From positions 1-35,477 of the forward strand of contig JAISBT010000003.1 in assembly GCA_031266055.1 (NCBI GenBank): a stretch of DNA of 35,477 bases, written 5' to 3'. A program made the position numbers and the translations under genes. Positions 1-8,544 of this stretch are shown here, piece after piece. Positions within the stretch are counted from its first letter, which is position 1. The number at the start of each line of letters is the position of its first letter. The DNA comes from Deltaproteobacteria bacterium (GTDB lineage: Bacteria > Desulfobacterota > Desulfovibrionia > Desulfovibrionales > Desulfovibrionaceae). Below the pieces are notes generated by a model. That model made no database searches. It was not told the DNA's origin and saw only the letters and a program-made list of their open reading frames with translations.

Positions 1-573
1 GCGGATTCTGCCGATAACAGCGACGCCAGCCTGAATGCGGCTCCGTCATCAGATGAATTTTACAGCCGTTTCGGCCCGGCTCCGGACGCGTCCGGCGCTA
101 GGCCGTCCGCATCCGCCCCAAGAACGACCGTCAGACCTGATCCGCCGAAGATGACCGATTTACCGGGCGGCATACCTCCGGCGCCGGCGGAGCAGGGAGG
201 ACGGCCCGCACTGCCGGGGCAAGCGTTTCAGCGAGGTTCGGGAGGTTCGGCCGGGCGGGACGCTTCATATATACCGCCCATAGGCAGGGTCATTGCTCCG
301 ATTGTTTCCGGCGCTCCGCCGGAAATTTCAGAGGATCAGGGTGATGATTCTTTTGACGCTTTGAGTGCTGCGGGTTTGCGGGATACGCAAACTCCGACGC
401 AGCGCTTCGGCTCCGCCATACCTTCTTTTGCGGCGGAACAGGCTGAATCCGGCGCGGGCGGGGGCAACGGTTCCGGCGGAGCGGACAGATCGGGCGGCGA
501 AACAGTCTACATTCCGCCGCCCAACATAACAAGCGGCAGGCCCAGAGGCCCGGCCGGGCAAATGGGACAGTAG
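1..573 (+). CDS. C-terminal part of an unrecognised low-complexity protein (5' end outside window)
   Basis: The reading frame is open from the first base of the window to a TAG at 571-573, so this is the last 190 or so residues of a longer protein; the first internal ATG is at 151. The translation is rich in Pro, Gly, Ser and Ala, with no membrane segment and no recognisable domain. The tripeptide core YIPP occurs twice (near 268 and 508, as SYIPP and VYIPP), each time before a short Pro/Gly/Arg stretch, which suggests a degenerate repeat. Composition suggests a disordered tail or linker of a surface or periplasmic protein, but this is only a guess. A 138-base gap separates it from the next gene. 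Confidence 0.55.
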   Translation, partial: ADSADNSDASLNAAPSSDEFYSRFGPAPDASGARPSASAPRTTVRPDPPKMTDLPGGIPPAPAEQGGRPALPGQAFQRGSGGSAGRDASYIPPIGRVIAPIVSGAPPEISEDQGDDSFDALSAAGLRDTQTPTQRFGSAIPSFAAEQAESGAGGGNGSGGADRSGGETVYIPPPNITSGRPRGPAGQMGQ

Positions 574-711
574 CCGGCTGCGGCGGAAGCCTCAAGTTCT
601 GCCTTGCCTTCGCGATGCTTCGCATTTCTGCGTGGCATCCTGTCATGCTTCTCCATTTCCGGATCAAAATTATAGCAATTTACCTGGAAAAAGAATTATA
701 AGGATTTTACC

Positions 712-1641
712 ATGGACACCCGCGTTCCGCTGAGCGGAAATTCCTCCGGTTTGACGCGTTCTCCGGCTGTAGCCGGGAGATTTTACCCTCAGGACGCCGC
801 CGTCCTCGCCAAAGCCGTCCGCGATTATCTGCGGGAGGCCGAACAACAGCCGTGCGCGTGCGCGCAGGACAAAATACTGGGGTTTATGCTTCCCCACGCC
901 GGGTATGTTTTTTCCGGCGCTGTAGCCGGCCTGACTTTGGGGCAAATCCTCAAGCAGCCGGTGCTGCCTGAAAAAATTGTTCTGCTGGGGCCAAGCCATA
1001 CCGGGCAAGGCGCGCCATTGTCCGTATGGCCGCATGGCGTCTGGAGCACGCCTCTTGGCGAGTTGCAGGTGGACGCCGGTTTCTGCTCCGAACTTGTCCA
1101 GGCGTCGCAAAGCTCCGGCGCGAAGTTTCTGGCGGATACCAAAGGGCATCTGGGTGAACATGCTTTGGAGGTAATTGCGCCGTTTTTGCAGGCGCTTGAC
1201 CCACGGATCAAAATTATTCCTGTAACTGTGCGGAATTACAATCTGCAGCAGTTGCAGGAGGCGGGAGGGCTTCTTGCCGGAATAATTGAACGGGGCACGC
1301 GGAAAGGCGAAAAAATTTGTATGATTGCAAGTTCAGACATGAACCATTTTTTGCCCCATGAAGAAAATATGAAAATAGACGAGCTTGCTCTGGAACCGTT
1401 GAAAAATTTGGATCCGGTAAACTTGTTCAGAACGGTGGCGGTAAATAAAATAAGCATGTGCGGTTTTGCCGCGGTCACGCTGATGCTGTTTGCCGCTAAA
1501 GCTCTTGAGGCGGATAAATGCTGTATTACGGCTCATACCAGTTCAGGTTTGACCGGCAAGGCTTTTGGAGCGGATATGCATAGAGTGGTCGGATATGCCG
1601 GCGCGGTTATTGCCGCTGGCGGAGCAAAAAGCGCGGGCTGA
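712..1641 (+). CDS. amrB: MEMO1 family / AmmeMemoRadiSam system protein B
   Basis: This 309-residue protein belongs to the MEMO family (AmmeMemoRadiSam system protein B). The family has a fold related to class III extradiol dioxygenases and is usually encoded with an AMMECR1 protein and a radical SAM protein; neither partner is in this window. Visible family marks are RSPAVAGRFYP near the N-terminus, the metal-site-type histidines in LPHAGYVFSGAVAG and LLGPSHTG, the IASSDMNHF motif in the middle and a late MCGFAAV cysteine motif. The length is normal. The ATG at 712 follows an AAGGA-like stretch at 699-703. The biochemical role of bacterial members is not settled. A tRNA gene lies about 110 bases downstream. 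Confidence 0.85.
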   Translation: MDTRVPLSGNSSGLTRSPAVAGRFYPQDAAVLAKAVRDYLREAEQQPCACAQDKILGFMLPHAGYVFSGAVAGLTLGQILKQPVLPEKIVLLGPSHTGQGAPLSVWPHGVWSTPLGELQVDAGFCSELVQASQSSGAKFLADTKGHLGEHALEVIAPFLQALDPRIKIIPVTVRNYNLQQLQEAGGLLAGIIERGTRKGEKICMIASSDMNHFLPHEENMKIDELALEPLKNLDPVNLFRTVAVNKISMCGFAAVTLMLFAAKALEADKCCITAHTSSGLTGKAFGADMHRVVGYAGAVIAAGGAKSAG

Positions 1642-1751
1642 CGCCGGATCGCGGAGCCGGAATCACCTGCGCGGGGGTTCGGGTTTAATCGGAGCTTGAC
1701 AGGGCGACGCGCAGAAGTTATTAAATCTGTCTTGTTTCTGGCTGAACGGAT

Positions 1752-1828
1752 GCGCAATTAGCTCAGTTGGATAGAGCGACAGCCTCCGAAGCTGTAGGCC
1801 GTGAGTTCGATTCTCGCATTGCGCACCA
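1752..1828 (+). tRNA. tRNA-Arg (anticodon CCG), CCA encoded
   Basis: A full cloverleaf can be folded. The acceptor stem is GCGCAAT (1752-1758) with ATTGCGC (1818-1824), the anticodon stem is ACAGC/GCTGT, and the seven-base loop CTCCGAA has anticodon CCG at 1786-1788, reading the Arg codon CGG. A T-arm with the TTCGA loop is present, and the discriminator A1825 is followed by genomically encoded CCA. About 10 bases downstream a GC-rich hairpin (AGCGGGC at 1838-1844 with GCCCGCT at 1874-1880, plus an inner CCCC/GGGG stem) may help termination or processing. A toxin-antitoxin pair follows, which is a common arrangement beside tRNA genes, but I see no repeated tRNA 3' end that would mark an integrated element. 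Confidence 0.95.
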
Positions 1829-1973
1829 AGAAAATCAAGCGGGCATATTCCCCTTTTGGAGGGGATTCTATTAGCCCGCTCCCGGCCGTGAGGGTTCGGC
1901 TGTTCGCCCCGGTGGATCAGACCAGGGCTCAGGGCGGGAAATTTGGCTATTCTTCGAACAGATCCGCGTGCGT

Positions 1974-2219
1974 TCATGTTGCTTCCAAAAATAGAACGCC
2001 ATCATCCGCCAGATAGATGAGCAACCAATCCGTTTCTATGTGAGCGTCCCAATGCGGCTTCCATGAACCCTTGAGCGGATGTACCTTATAGAATGCCGGC
2101 AATGGCTGTTCCGTGGCGAGTAAGTCCACCAGATCCTTGAGCTTGTCCATATTCTTGCCGCGCCTCTGAATGCGCTTTACATCGCGGCGAAAACGGGTCG
2201 AAGGGGCAAGGCGCAGCAT
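1974..2219 (-). CDS. YafQ-type toxin, C-terminally truncated by an in-frame TGA
   Basis: The product resembles YafQ/RelE-superfamily ribosome-dependent mRNA interferases of type II toxin-antitoxin systems. HPLKGSWK, WDAHIETDWLLIY and the N-terminal FRRDVKRIQRRGK helix are typical of the family. The frame stops at a TGA (1976-1974) after FLEAT. Reading on in the same frame gives THADLFEE and a TAG at 1949-1947, which matches the usual YafQ ending (TGTH.DLF). The TGA therefore sits where the family normally has a glycine codon (GGA to TGA is one substitution). The lost tail contains the His that is catalytic in E. coli YafQ (His87), so the product is probably inactive unless the TGA is read through. 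It starts two bases after the antitoxin stop, as in an operon. Confidence 0.8.
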   Translation of the reverse strand: MLRLAPSTRFRRDVKRIQRRGKNMDKLKDLVDLLATEQPLPAFYKVHPLKGSWKPHWDAHIETDWLLIYLADDGVLFLEAT

Positions 2220-2221
2220 GG

Positions 2222-2653
2222 CTATATGTCCAAGTCTTTATACATGGCCCCCAGGCTGTCATAGATCTGCCTTCCGTCTTCTCCGGCTCCGTTCATGGCG
2301 GCAATGGTTGCTGCGTTGGGCGTCATAAAATGGCCTGGAATGCCGTTCAGTAGCCCGGCCAGCTTTTGCGCGTGCTTGTAAGGTATGGTTCGGCGGTTAC
2401 TTTCAAACGCGGAGACGTGGCTTTGCGGCAACCCCAGAGCGGAAGCTACGCTTTTTTGCGTCATTCCGGCCCTAAGCCGAAGCGCCCGTAACATCTTCCC
2501 TCCGCGCTCCATTTCCGGCATGGGGGAAGCAGGGGAACCCTCCAAGGCATAATCGGTCACGTTGCCGCCAAGACGGCCAATCAAATCAACCAACAGAGGA
2601 AGGCAATCGGCAGGAATGGCAATGCGGGCATGGGTAAGTCCTGTTGTTTGCAT
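2222..2653 (-). CDS. XRE-family helix-turn-helix antitoxin
   Basis: This 143-residue protein has a helix-turn-helix of the XRE/Cro-CI class in its middle (about residues 53-108: LRALRLRAGMTQKSVA, then LPQSHVSAFESNRR). An N-terminal segment of about 45 residues and a short C-terminal helix (GRQIYDSLGAMYKDLDI) may contact the toxin. It precedes the YafQ-like gene with two bases between stop and start, the usual antitoxin-first order, and probably represses its own promoter. The ATG at 2653 is preceded by AAGGAGAA (2665-2658), a good ribosome binding site. The antitoxin is intact although the toxin is truncated. An XRE partner differs from the DinJ (ribbon-helix-helix) partner of E. coli YafQ. 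Confidence 0.85.
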   Translation of the reverse strand: MQTTGLTHARIAIPADCLPLLVDLIGRLGGNVTDYALEGSPASPMPEMERGGKMLRALRLRAGMTQKSVASALGLPQSHVSAFESNRRTIPYKHAQKLAGLLNGIPGHFMTPNAATIAAMNGAGEDGRQIYDSLGAMYKDLDI

Positions 2654-2670
2654 CTCATTCTCCTTACTTG

Positions 2671-2700
2671 ATATGGATATTTTATACCATAATATACCAT
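2671..2700 (-). promoter_or_regulatory. Candidate operator/promoter of the toxin-antitoxin pair
   Basis: Directly upstream of the antitoxin lie two exact copies of TATACCAT (2683-2690 and 2693-2700), one helical turn apart, and a related ATGGATAT in opposite orientation at 2673-2680. The stretch is AT-rich and on the minus strand contains TATAAA-like sequence suited to a -10 element. Repeated half-sites over the promoter are what autoregulating antitoxins usually bind. This is inferred from position and symmetry only. Confidence 0.4.
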
Positions 2701-2866
2701 GCGAAGCAAGACAATCATACCAGTTGTTTTTTCCGGAAAGGGATCCCCGTAGCCTTTTCCCCGCTCACCCCCTGAAAGATGTCCCCGGCCTGTGAAACTT
2801 GGGTTGCCTGAAAAATATCAGCTTTTTTCGCGCGCGCTCAGGAGCTTTTTGCGGATTTTGCATGCG

Positions 2867-2902
2867 AAAACCCCGCAAACAAACTATGTTTTGCGGGGTT
2901 TT
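2867..2902. terminator. Bidirectional rho-independent terminator
   Basis: AAAACCCCGCAAA (2867-2879) pairs perfectly with TTTGCGGGGTTTT (2890-2902) around a 10-base loop. The stem has A runs on one side and T runs on the other, so it can work in both directions. It lies about 80 bases past the flagellin stop and is most likely the flagellin terminator. No gene is seen between it and the antitoxin promoter. Confidence 0.8.
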
Positions 2903-2984
2903 ATGCCCAAGGTAATATGAGCGGCCCATAAAAAGGCATGGCCGGTTTTTCATGCAAGCCGGCAATCAAGCTTGTTGGCTGCGG

Positions 2985-3875
2985 TTAACCTCCGATGAGC
3001 TGCAGGGCCATCTGCGGCAGGGAGTTGGCTTGTGAAAGCATGGCTATGCCGGCCTGGCTGAGTACCTGGTTGCGCACAAATTCCGTCATTTCCGTGGCTA
3101 CGTCCACATCGGAAATGCGGGATTCCGCCGCCTGGATGTTTTCCGCCTGGGCCTGCAGGTTGGAAATGGTGTTTTCCAGGCGGTTCTGCAAAGCGCCAAG
3201 GTGAGCGCGAATCTTGTCTTTGGAGATGATGGCCTGATTAAGCGCTTCCAGAGCTCTTTGCGCGGCGGCCTGGGTGGAAATGCTGAACCCGTCGTCTTCC
3301 ACCGACTGGTTGCCCACGCCCAGAGCGGAAGCTGTGGCGGTGCCGATCTGGATATAGTAGTAATCTTCAGAACAATCGTTGCCCGCGCCGAAGTGGATCT
3401 TCATCTTGCCGGTGGATTCCAGCCCTTCGCCGTTATGGACGCTGCTGGAAAGGTTGCCGTTGAGCAGATGTACGGAGTTGAAATCGGTGGAATTGGCTAT
3501 ACGGGTAATTTCCGACGCCATGGCCTGATATTCCGATTCGATCATCAGGCGCTGATCCGAGTTGTAGGTGCCGGTGGCCGCTTGCTCGGCAAGTTCTTTC
3601 ATGCGGATGAGCTTTTCATCAATGATCTGCAGAGCGCCGTCCGCGGTCTGGATCATGGAGATGGCGTCACTGGCGTTGCGTACGCCCTGGTTGAGGGAAG
3701 CGATGTCGGCACGCATCAGTTCCCGGATTGCCAGGCCCGCGGCATCGTCGGCGGCCGTGCTTATGCGCAGGCCGGAAGAGAGTTTGCGGACGGAATTTTC
3801 CAGCCTTCCGTAAGAAACACCTAGGTTACGGGCGGCATTCATTGCCATCATGTTGTGGTTGATAATTAACGCCAT
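2985..3875 (-). CDS. fliC: Flagellin
   Basis: This 296-residue flagellin is the building block of the flagellar filament. The conserved N-terminal D0/D1 region (MALIINHNMMAMNAARNL, then KLSSGLRISTAADDAAGLAI) and C-terminal D1/D0 region (ISDVDVATEMTEFVRNQVLSQ, ending NSLPQMALQLIGG) are both complete. The central variable region is short, with GNDCSEDYYYIQIGTATASA, a segment I associate with Desulfovibrio flagellins. There is no cleaved signal, as expected for flagellar type III export. A strong ribosome binding site (AGGAGGA) precedes the ATG. The gene stands alone, followed by a bidirectional terminator. I could not identify a convincing sigma-28 or sigma-54 promoter; a repeat element starts about 105 bases upstream. 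Confidence 0.95.
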   Translation of the reverse strand: MALIINHNMMAMNAARNLGVSYGRLENSVRKLSSGLRISTAADDAAGLAIRELMRADIASLNQGVRNASDAISMIQTADGALQIIDEKLIRMKELAEQAATGTYNSDQRLMIESEYQAMASEITRIANSTDFNSVHLLNGNLSSSVHNGEGLESTGKMKIHFGAGNDCSEDYYYIQIGTATASALGVGNQSVEDDGFSISTQAAAQRALEALNQAIISKDKIRAHLGALQNRLENTISNLQAQAENIQAAESRISDVDVATEMTEFVRNQVLSQAGIAMLSQANSLPQMALQLIGG

Positions 3876-3980
3876 GATATTCCTCCTGAATATTCGGCTT
3901 TCCGGGCGGAGCGTGCTGCATCCACATCTGTGGAAATACCGCCCCGCGTTGCCTGATTCATCCTGGCAACGCTGTGGTAA

Positions 3981-4230
3981 TTAGAGCATTTTAACATTGA
4001 AAATGTTGAAATGCTCTGGCGGCGGGCACCGCCGCCCGCCCCGCAGGCGTTGGCGAAACTTGCTTCAGCCGTTGCTGCGCAGCAGCTTACGGATGAAGAC
4101 AGCAGCGATGTTTCGCCGTCAAGCGCTTTAAGGGAGCGTCTCAAAGTTAAATTGCCTTAGTATCGCGCAATGCTTGCAGACGGGCGAAAGTTCGCCGTTA
4201 AGCAAGCATTTCAATGTTAAAATGCTCTAA
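3981..4230. repeat. MITE-like element with perfect 20-bp terminal inverted repeats
   Basis: The left end TTAGAGCATTTTAACATTGA (3981-4000) is the exact reverse complement of the right end at 4211-4230. The left terminus continues into a mirror copy so that 3983-4017 folds into a hairpin. The interior holds further GC-rich hairpins (GGCGAAAC/GTTTCGCC; GGCGAA/TTCGCC near 4177-4190) and no sizeable reading frame of its own. Shortened or diverged copies occur near 14224, 20666, 27269, 28899, 30164 and 32975. I see no clear target-site duplication. It fills most of the flagellin-uvrA gap (3876-4371). Confidence 0.75.
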
Positions 4231-4311
4231 AGTGAAAATGCTGTAGAGCAATTTTTTCTCCATTTCCTTGCGCTTGAATTAATGCAAGTTTCGGGCCAAT
4301 GCCTGAAAATA

Positions 4312-4352
4312 TGCCAAAAGCCTTGCAAACACTGTTTGCAAGGCTTTTGGCA
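4312..4352 (-). terminator. Terminator downstream of uvrA
   Basis: A perfect 19-base inverted repeat (4312-4330 with 4334-4352, loop of three bases) lies 20 bases beyond the uvrA stop. The stem includes AAAAGCC/GGCTTTT and is followed on the minus strand by TATTTT. Strength of the stem and position make it the likely end of the DUF554-uvrA transcript. Confidence 0.75.
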
Positions 4353-4371
4353 GGCGCGGCAAAAAAAATGA

Positions 4372-7272
4372 TTAAAACTTTTTTGTCAGAGTATCCGTTC
4401 TTTCCCGCAGCAGAAAAGAGCCGGTAATGGAAGCCGGGTCATGGACAATTTCCTCCGGGCTTCCGCTGGCCACGATTCGCCCGCCGTTTTCGCCGCCGCC
4501 CGGGCCCAGGTCAATTACATAATCCGAGGCGCAGACAACGTCGGTATTATGTTCTATGACCACCACGGTGGCGCCTTTTGCCGTAAGTTTATGCAATACT
4601 CCAATCAGTTTGCCCACTTCATGCATGTGCAGCCCGGTAGTGGGTTCATCCAGGACATAGATGGTTCCGGGCAGGTTTTTTTTGCCGAGTTCCCTGGATA
4701 TTTTAATGCGCTGCGCTTCTCCTCCGGAAAGCGTGGGTGCGGGCTGCCCCAGCCGCAGATAATCCAGGCCTACTTCTTCCAGTACCGCCAGGCGCCGTTC
4801 CAGGCCCTGATAATTGGAAAAAAATTCTCTGGCTTCGCTTACCGTGAGATCCAGCACTTCGGCTATGTTGAGGCCCTTGTACCGTATTTCCAGGGTTTCG
4901 TGGCTGTAGCGCCTGCCCTTGCAGATATCGCAAGTGACAAAAATATCCGGTAAAAAGTGCATTTCAACGCGAATCTGCCCGTCGCCGGAACAGGCTTCAC
5001 AGCGCCCTCCCTTGACATTGAAGCTGAAACGCCCGGCGGCGTAGCCGCGTTTTTTGGCGTCCTGCGTCAGAGCGAAGATTGAGCGCACCTCGTCAAAAAT
5101 TTTGGTGTAGGTGGCCGGGTTGGAACGCGGCGTGCGTCCAATGGGCGTCTGGTCGATAATCACCACATTGTCGATGGCCTGCAAGCCGGCAATGCCGTCA
5201 ATTTGCCCCGGCTGTTCAACTTTTATGCCTTGGGCGAGAGCCAGATGTTTATATAGCGTGTCAATAACCAGAGAACTTTTGCCGGAACCGGAAACCCCGG
5301 TCACGCAGGTCATGACGCCCAGAGGAATACGGCAGTCCGGAATGTTCAGATTGTTCGTGCGGATGTTTTTAAGGATAATTTCGCCGCTGGGGAGGGTGCG
5401 TTTACGGGGCACAGGTATGGTTAAATCCCCGCGCAGATATTTGGCCGTGAGGCTTTGGGCGCTTTTAAACAATTTTTCCACGCTGCCCGCAAACACCAGT
5501 TCTCCTCCCTGCGCGCCGGATCCCGGCCCCAATTCCAGAATGGTATCCGCCTCTTTTATGGTCGCCGCGTCGTGTTCAACCACAAGCACGGTATTGCCTC
5601 TTTTTTGCAGGCTGCGCAATGTTTTGAGCAGGCGTTCGTTGTCTTTGGGGTGCAGGCCGATGGAGGGTTCATCCAGCACATAAATAACGCCTACCAGTCC
5701 GGAACCGAGCTGCGAGGCAAGACGGATGCGCTGGGCTTCCCCGCCGGAAAGCGTGAGCATGTTGCGCCCCACGGAAAGATATTCCAGCCCTACATTAACC
5801 ATAAAGGCCAGGCGATGCTCCAGTTCTTTAAGGAGCGGCGCGGAAACGGCCAGTTGCCGGCCTTTGAATTTACGCTCGCGCAGCCAGTCCAGAGCGCGGG
5901 TTATGGAAAGGGCGCAAAAGGCGGAAATATTCAAATCATCCACTCTTACGGCCAGGGCTTCAGGTTTTAAGCGCTCCCCGCGGCAATCCGGGCAGTTTGT
6001 GGTCTGGCGGTAACGGGAAAGATGTTCTTGCCAGGCTTCGCCGTACTGCATGCCTTTTTCCAGCAGGGCGATTACACCCGGCCATAGGGCTTCGGAAGCC
6101 GCGTTTTTCCCGCTGCGTTTTTTTATCAGGCGGGAACCGCCGAACCAGTTGCGCCGCATGTTTGTGCCGGGTTCCGCGGGAGAGCCGTCTTCGCGCTCTC
6201 CGTTAAACAGGGCGTTTAAGGCGGCGGGGCTGAATTCCTTCAGGGGAGTGGAAAGATCAAAACCCCAGCGTTTGCCGAGCCTGGCGAGATCCGTCCGGTA
6301 ACGCTCCATTACCTTGGTGTTTTTCCAGGGCAGGAGCGCTTCGTGTTCCAGAGAAAGCCCTTTGTTGGGCGCAATCAAAGCAGGCTCAAAGTATTCCACG
6401 CTGCCCAGCCCGAGGCAGCGCGGGCAGGCTCCCTGCGGGCTGTTAAAGGAAAAAAGCTGCGGAGTCAGGTCGGGCAGGCTGATGCGGCAAGTCGGGCAGG
6501 CGGATTCAGTGCTGAAGACAGTTTCGGAAATTTGCCCGGTATTTTTATCCTCGGGCAAGGTCGCCACAATCAGGCGGTTTGCGCCGTACTTCAGGGCAAG
6601 TTCCACCGATTCGGCCAATCGGCCGCGTAAACCTTCGCGTATGACCAGCCTGTCCACCACCAGTTCGAGGTTGTGTTTTTTGTTTTTATCCAGCAGGGGA
6701 GGTTCGTCCAGAGAATGGATTTCCCCGTTTACCCGAATTCGCGCGAAGCCTTCGGATTTGAGCTTTTTAAAACGCTCCTGGTGCGTGCCTTTCTGCTGTT
6801 CAACCAGCGGAGCCAAAATCATGAAGCGGGTATTTTCCGGAAATTCCAGGATATCGGCTATAATTTCATCCAGGGTGCGTGAAGCGATGGGTTTGCCGCA
6901 TTTGGGGCAGTACATGGAGCCAAGGCGGGCAAAGAATACGCGCAAAAAGTCGTAAACTTCGGTAACTGTGCCCACCGTTGACCGGGGGTTGCGCGCGGAA
7001 CCCTGCTGTTCCAGTGAAATAGCCGGAGAAAGCCCCTCTATTTTATCGACCAGGGGTTTGTCCATTTGCGGCAGAAATTGCCGGGCGTAGGCGGAAAGCG
7101 ATTCCACGTAGCGGCGCTGCCCTTCGGCATACACGAGGTCAAAGGCCAGGGTGGATTTGCCGGAACCGGAAGGGCCGCAGATAACCACAAGCTCGTCTCT
7201 GGGTATGTCCAGGCTGAGGTTTTTAAGATTGTGCTGCCGGGCGCCTTCAATATGGATGAAATTTTTGCTCAT
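4372..7272 (-). CDS. uvrA: UvrABC system protein A (excinuclease ATPase subunit)
   Basis: UvrA is the DNA-damage recognition ATPase of nucleotide excision repair; it loads UvrB at lesions. At 966 residues it is slightly longer than the usual 940 or so. Both ABC modules are visible: Walker [11 protein letters not shown] near residue 33 and GVSGSGKSS in the second half, with signature motifs [16 protein letters not shown] and [16 protein letters not shown]. Zinc-binding cysteine clusters are present ([13 protein letters not shown] followed by [16 protein letters not shown] with CDICKGRRY). Characteristic runs [10 protein letters not shown] and [14 protein letters not shown] confirm the family. 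It lies 15 bases after the DUF554 gene and is probably co-transcribed with it. Confidence 0.97.
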   Translation of the reverse strand: MSKNFIHIEGARQHNLKNLSLDIPRDELVVICGPSGSGKSTLAFDLVYAEGQRRYVESLSAYARQFLPQMDKPLVDKIEGLSPAISLEQQGSARNPRSTVGTVTEVYDFLRVFFARLGSMYCPKCGKPIASRTLDEIIADILEFPENTRFMILAPLVEQQKGTHQERFKKLKSEGFARIRVNGEIHSLDEPPLLDKNKKHNLELVVDRLVIREGLRGRLAESVELALKYGANRLIVATLPEDKNTGQISETVFSTESACPTCRISLPDLTPQLFSFNSPQGACPRCLGLGSVEYFEPALIAPNKGLSLEHEALLPWKNTKVMERYRTDLARLGKRWGFDLSTPLKEFSPAALNALFNGEREDGSPAEPGTNMRRNWFGGSRLIKKRSGKNAASEALWPGVIALLEKGMQYGEAWQEHLSRYRQTTNCPDCRGERLKPEALAVRVDDLNISAFCALSITRALDWLRERKFKGRQLAVSAPLLKELEHRLAFMVNVGLEYLSVGRNMLTLSGGEAQRIRLASQLGSGLVGVIYVLDEPSIGLHPKDNERLLKTLRSLQKRGNTVLVVEHDAATIKEADTILELGPGSGAQGGELVFAGSVEKLFKSAQSLTAKYLRGDLTIPVPRKRTLPSGEIILKNIRTNNLNIPDCRIPLGVMTCVTGVSGSGKSSLVIDTLYKHLALAQGIKVEQPGQIDGIAGLQAIDNVVIIDQTPIGRTPRSNPATYTKIFDEVRSIFALTQDAKKRGYAAGRFSFNVKGGRCEACSGDGQIRVEMHFLPDIFVTCDICKGRRYSHETLEIRYKGLNIAEVLDLTVSEAREFFSNYQGLERRLAVLEEVGLDYLRLGQPAPTLSGGEAQRIKISRELGKKNLPGTIYVLDEPTTGLHMHEVGKLIGVLHKLTAKGATVVVIEHNTDVVCASDYVIDLGPGGGENGGRIVASGSPEEIVHDPASITGSFLLRERTDTLTKKF

Positions 7273-7287
7273 GCGGTGTATTTCGGG

Positions 7288-7980
7288 TTAAATCAGCTTT
7301 ATCACAAAGACCAGCAAAGGGGCGCAAAGTAAGGCCGGCAACAGGTTGAACAGTTTGAGCGCGGTTATTTCCAGCAGATTCAGGCCGATGCCCAGAATGA
7401 GGACTCCGCCGGTTGCCTGCAGTTGCGCAAGCATATCCGGCGTCAGCACGGGCTGGATGTATACGGCGAAAACAGTCAGCGAGCCTTCGATCAGCAGGGT
7501 CGGAAAGGCGGCAAAAATAACTCCCAGGCCCATGGCGGCGGACAGAGCCATGGACGTAAAGCCGTCCAGCAACGCTTTGCTCAGAATAATGGAGCGGTCG
7601 TTGTGCAGGGCTTCTTCCAGCGGGCCGAGTATGACCATGGAACCTATGCAGAAGAGCATGGAAGCCGTGACGAAACCTTGCGTAAAAGAGCTGTTTTTTG
7701 TCCGGAGCCTGCGTTTGAGATAATCTCCAAGTCGCGCCGCCGCGCCTTCCAGGTCAAGGAGCGTACCCAGAATGCCGCCTGTAAGCACGCTGAACATGAC
7801 TACCGTAACGTCGGGCGTGGGTATGGCCATGCGCAGCCCGATAATGATAGAAGAAAGGGCAATGCCTTGAAAAATGACGGTTCGGAGGCCGGAGGAAAGG
7901 TTGTTGCCCAGAACCAGGCCCAGGGAACTGCCGATAATGATGGTTCCGAAGTTGATTAAACTGCCCGTGGGTATAAGCAT
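7288..7980 (-). CDS. DUF554 family (YqgA-like) integral membrane protein
   Basis: This 230-residue protein has about six or seven predicted membrane segments. It starts with [20 protein letters not shown] and contains the [36 protein letters not shown] and [13 protein letters not shown] motifs that typify the DUF554/YqgA family. The family is thought to be transporter-like but its substrate is unknown. The stop lies 15 bases before uvrA, suggesting an operon with uvrA. It is divergent from the HesB-like gene, with about 180 bases between the two starts. Confidence 0.85.
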   Translation of the reverse strand: MLIPTGSLINFGTIIIGSSLGLVLGNNLSSGLRTVIFQGIALSSIIIGLRMAIPTPDVTVVMFSVLTGGILGTLLDLEGAAARLGDYLKRRLRTKNSSFTQGFVTASMLFCIGSMVILGPLEEALHNDRSIILSKALLDGFTSMALSAAMGLGVIFAAFPTLLIEGSLTVFAVYIQPVLTPDMLAQLQATGGVLILGIGLNLLEITALKLFNLLPALLCAPLLVFVIKLI

Positions 7981-8045
7981 GGTGCCTTCTGCAATATATT
8001 TTTTTTCCGCTTAAGGCAATTGTAAGTGAATAATTATTTATGGCC

Positions 8046-8074
8046 TTGCTTATGGGCCGGGGCTGCGCTATAAT
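8046..8074 (+). promoter_or_regulatory. Sigma-70-type promoter of the HesB-like gene
   Basis: TTGCTT (8046-8051) and TATAAT (8069-8074) are separated by exactly 17 bases. The -10 box is a perfect consensus and the -35 matches 4 of 6. Transcription would begin near 8081, giving an 80-base leader before the ATG at 8161. Confidence 0.7.
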
Positions 8075-8160
8075 CTTACATGGATAAAGCCGGTTTGAAC
8101 TGCTCTGGCGGTTTAAGGCCGTAACACTTAAAAATGCGCGTTTTTATTGCGGAGGTTCAT

Positions 8161-8478
8161 ATGTTCACCGTTACCGAGGAGGCCAGACAGGAGTTGGAAT
8201 CTTTCTTCTCCGATAAAGACAAGGCGTCCGTGCGTATATACATGGCGGCCGGAGGGTGTTCCGGTCCGCGCCTGGCTTTGGCTTTGGACGAAGCCTGCGC
8301 TTCGGACAGTATTTTTGACGAAAAAGGTTTTACCTTTTGCATGGAGACGGAACTTTATAACAAGGCCCAGGATATAACCATTGATTCCGGCTATATGGGC
8401 TTCATTGTCCAGTCCGCTGTTCCTCTTGCTCCGGAGGGCGGTGGTTGCAGTTGCTGCAGCGGCGGCTGCGGTAATTGA
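8161..8478 (+). CDS. HesB/IscA-like protein with a cysteine-rich tail
   Basis: This 105-residue protein resembles A-type iron-sulfur carrier proteins (HesB/IscA/ErpA), which hold or deliver Fe-S clusters or iron. The N-terminal TEEARQELESFF and the core MAAGGCSGPRLALALDE (Cys33) match the family, as does the ITIDSGYMGFI region. The usual C-terminal CGCG-x-SF ligand motif is absent; instead the tail carries C96, C98, C99 and C103 between serines and glycines. The start at 8161 is preferred over an in-frame ATG at 8134 because GGAGG lies just upstream of it. A terminator at 8498 separates it from prmA. The exact role of this subfamily is not known to me. Confidence 0.75.
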   Translation: MFTVTEEARQELESFFSDKDKASVRIYMAAGGCSGPRLALALDEACASDSIFDEKGFTFCMETELYNKAQDITIDSGYMGFIVQSAVPLAPEGGGCSCCSGGCGN

Positions 8479-8497
8479 AAATACGTACAGATTGCTT

Positions 8498-8523
8498 AAC
8501 AGCCCTCGACAGAGGGCTGTTTT
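8498..8523 (+). terminator. Rho-independent terminator after the HesB-like gene
   Basis: AACAGCCCTC (8498-8507) pairs perfectly with GAGGGCTGTT (8512-8521) around a four-base loop and runs into TTTTGCTT. It lies 20 bases after the stop and 22 bases before the prmA start. Confidence 0.85.
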
Positions 8524-8544
8524 GCTTAAAAGAGTTTTAATATT

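Noticed and set aside
1663-1977. Minus-strand frame of 104 codons including a CENRTHGLQLRRLSLYPTEL-like stretch
   Set aside because: It is the antisense of the tRNA-Arg gene; this peptide is a well-known false translation of tRNA genes.
1752-2700. tRNA-Arg plus toxin-antitoxin pair as the edge of an integrated island
   Set aside because: No integrase and no second copy of the tRNA 3' end are seen in the window, so an attachment site cannot be supported.
3866-4144. 92-codon minus-strand frame upstream of flagellin
   Set aside because: It lies mostly within the MITE-like repeat and overlaps the flagellin start; no protein family features.
3960-4240. CRISPR array, suggested by repeated TTAGAGCATTTTAACATT units
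   Set aside because: The copies are inverted, few and unevenly spaced, with no regular spacers or cas genes.
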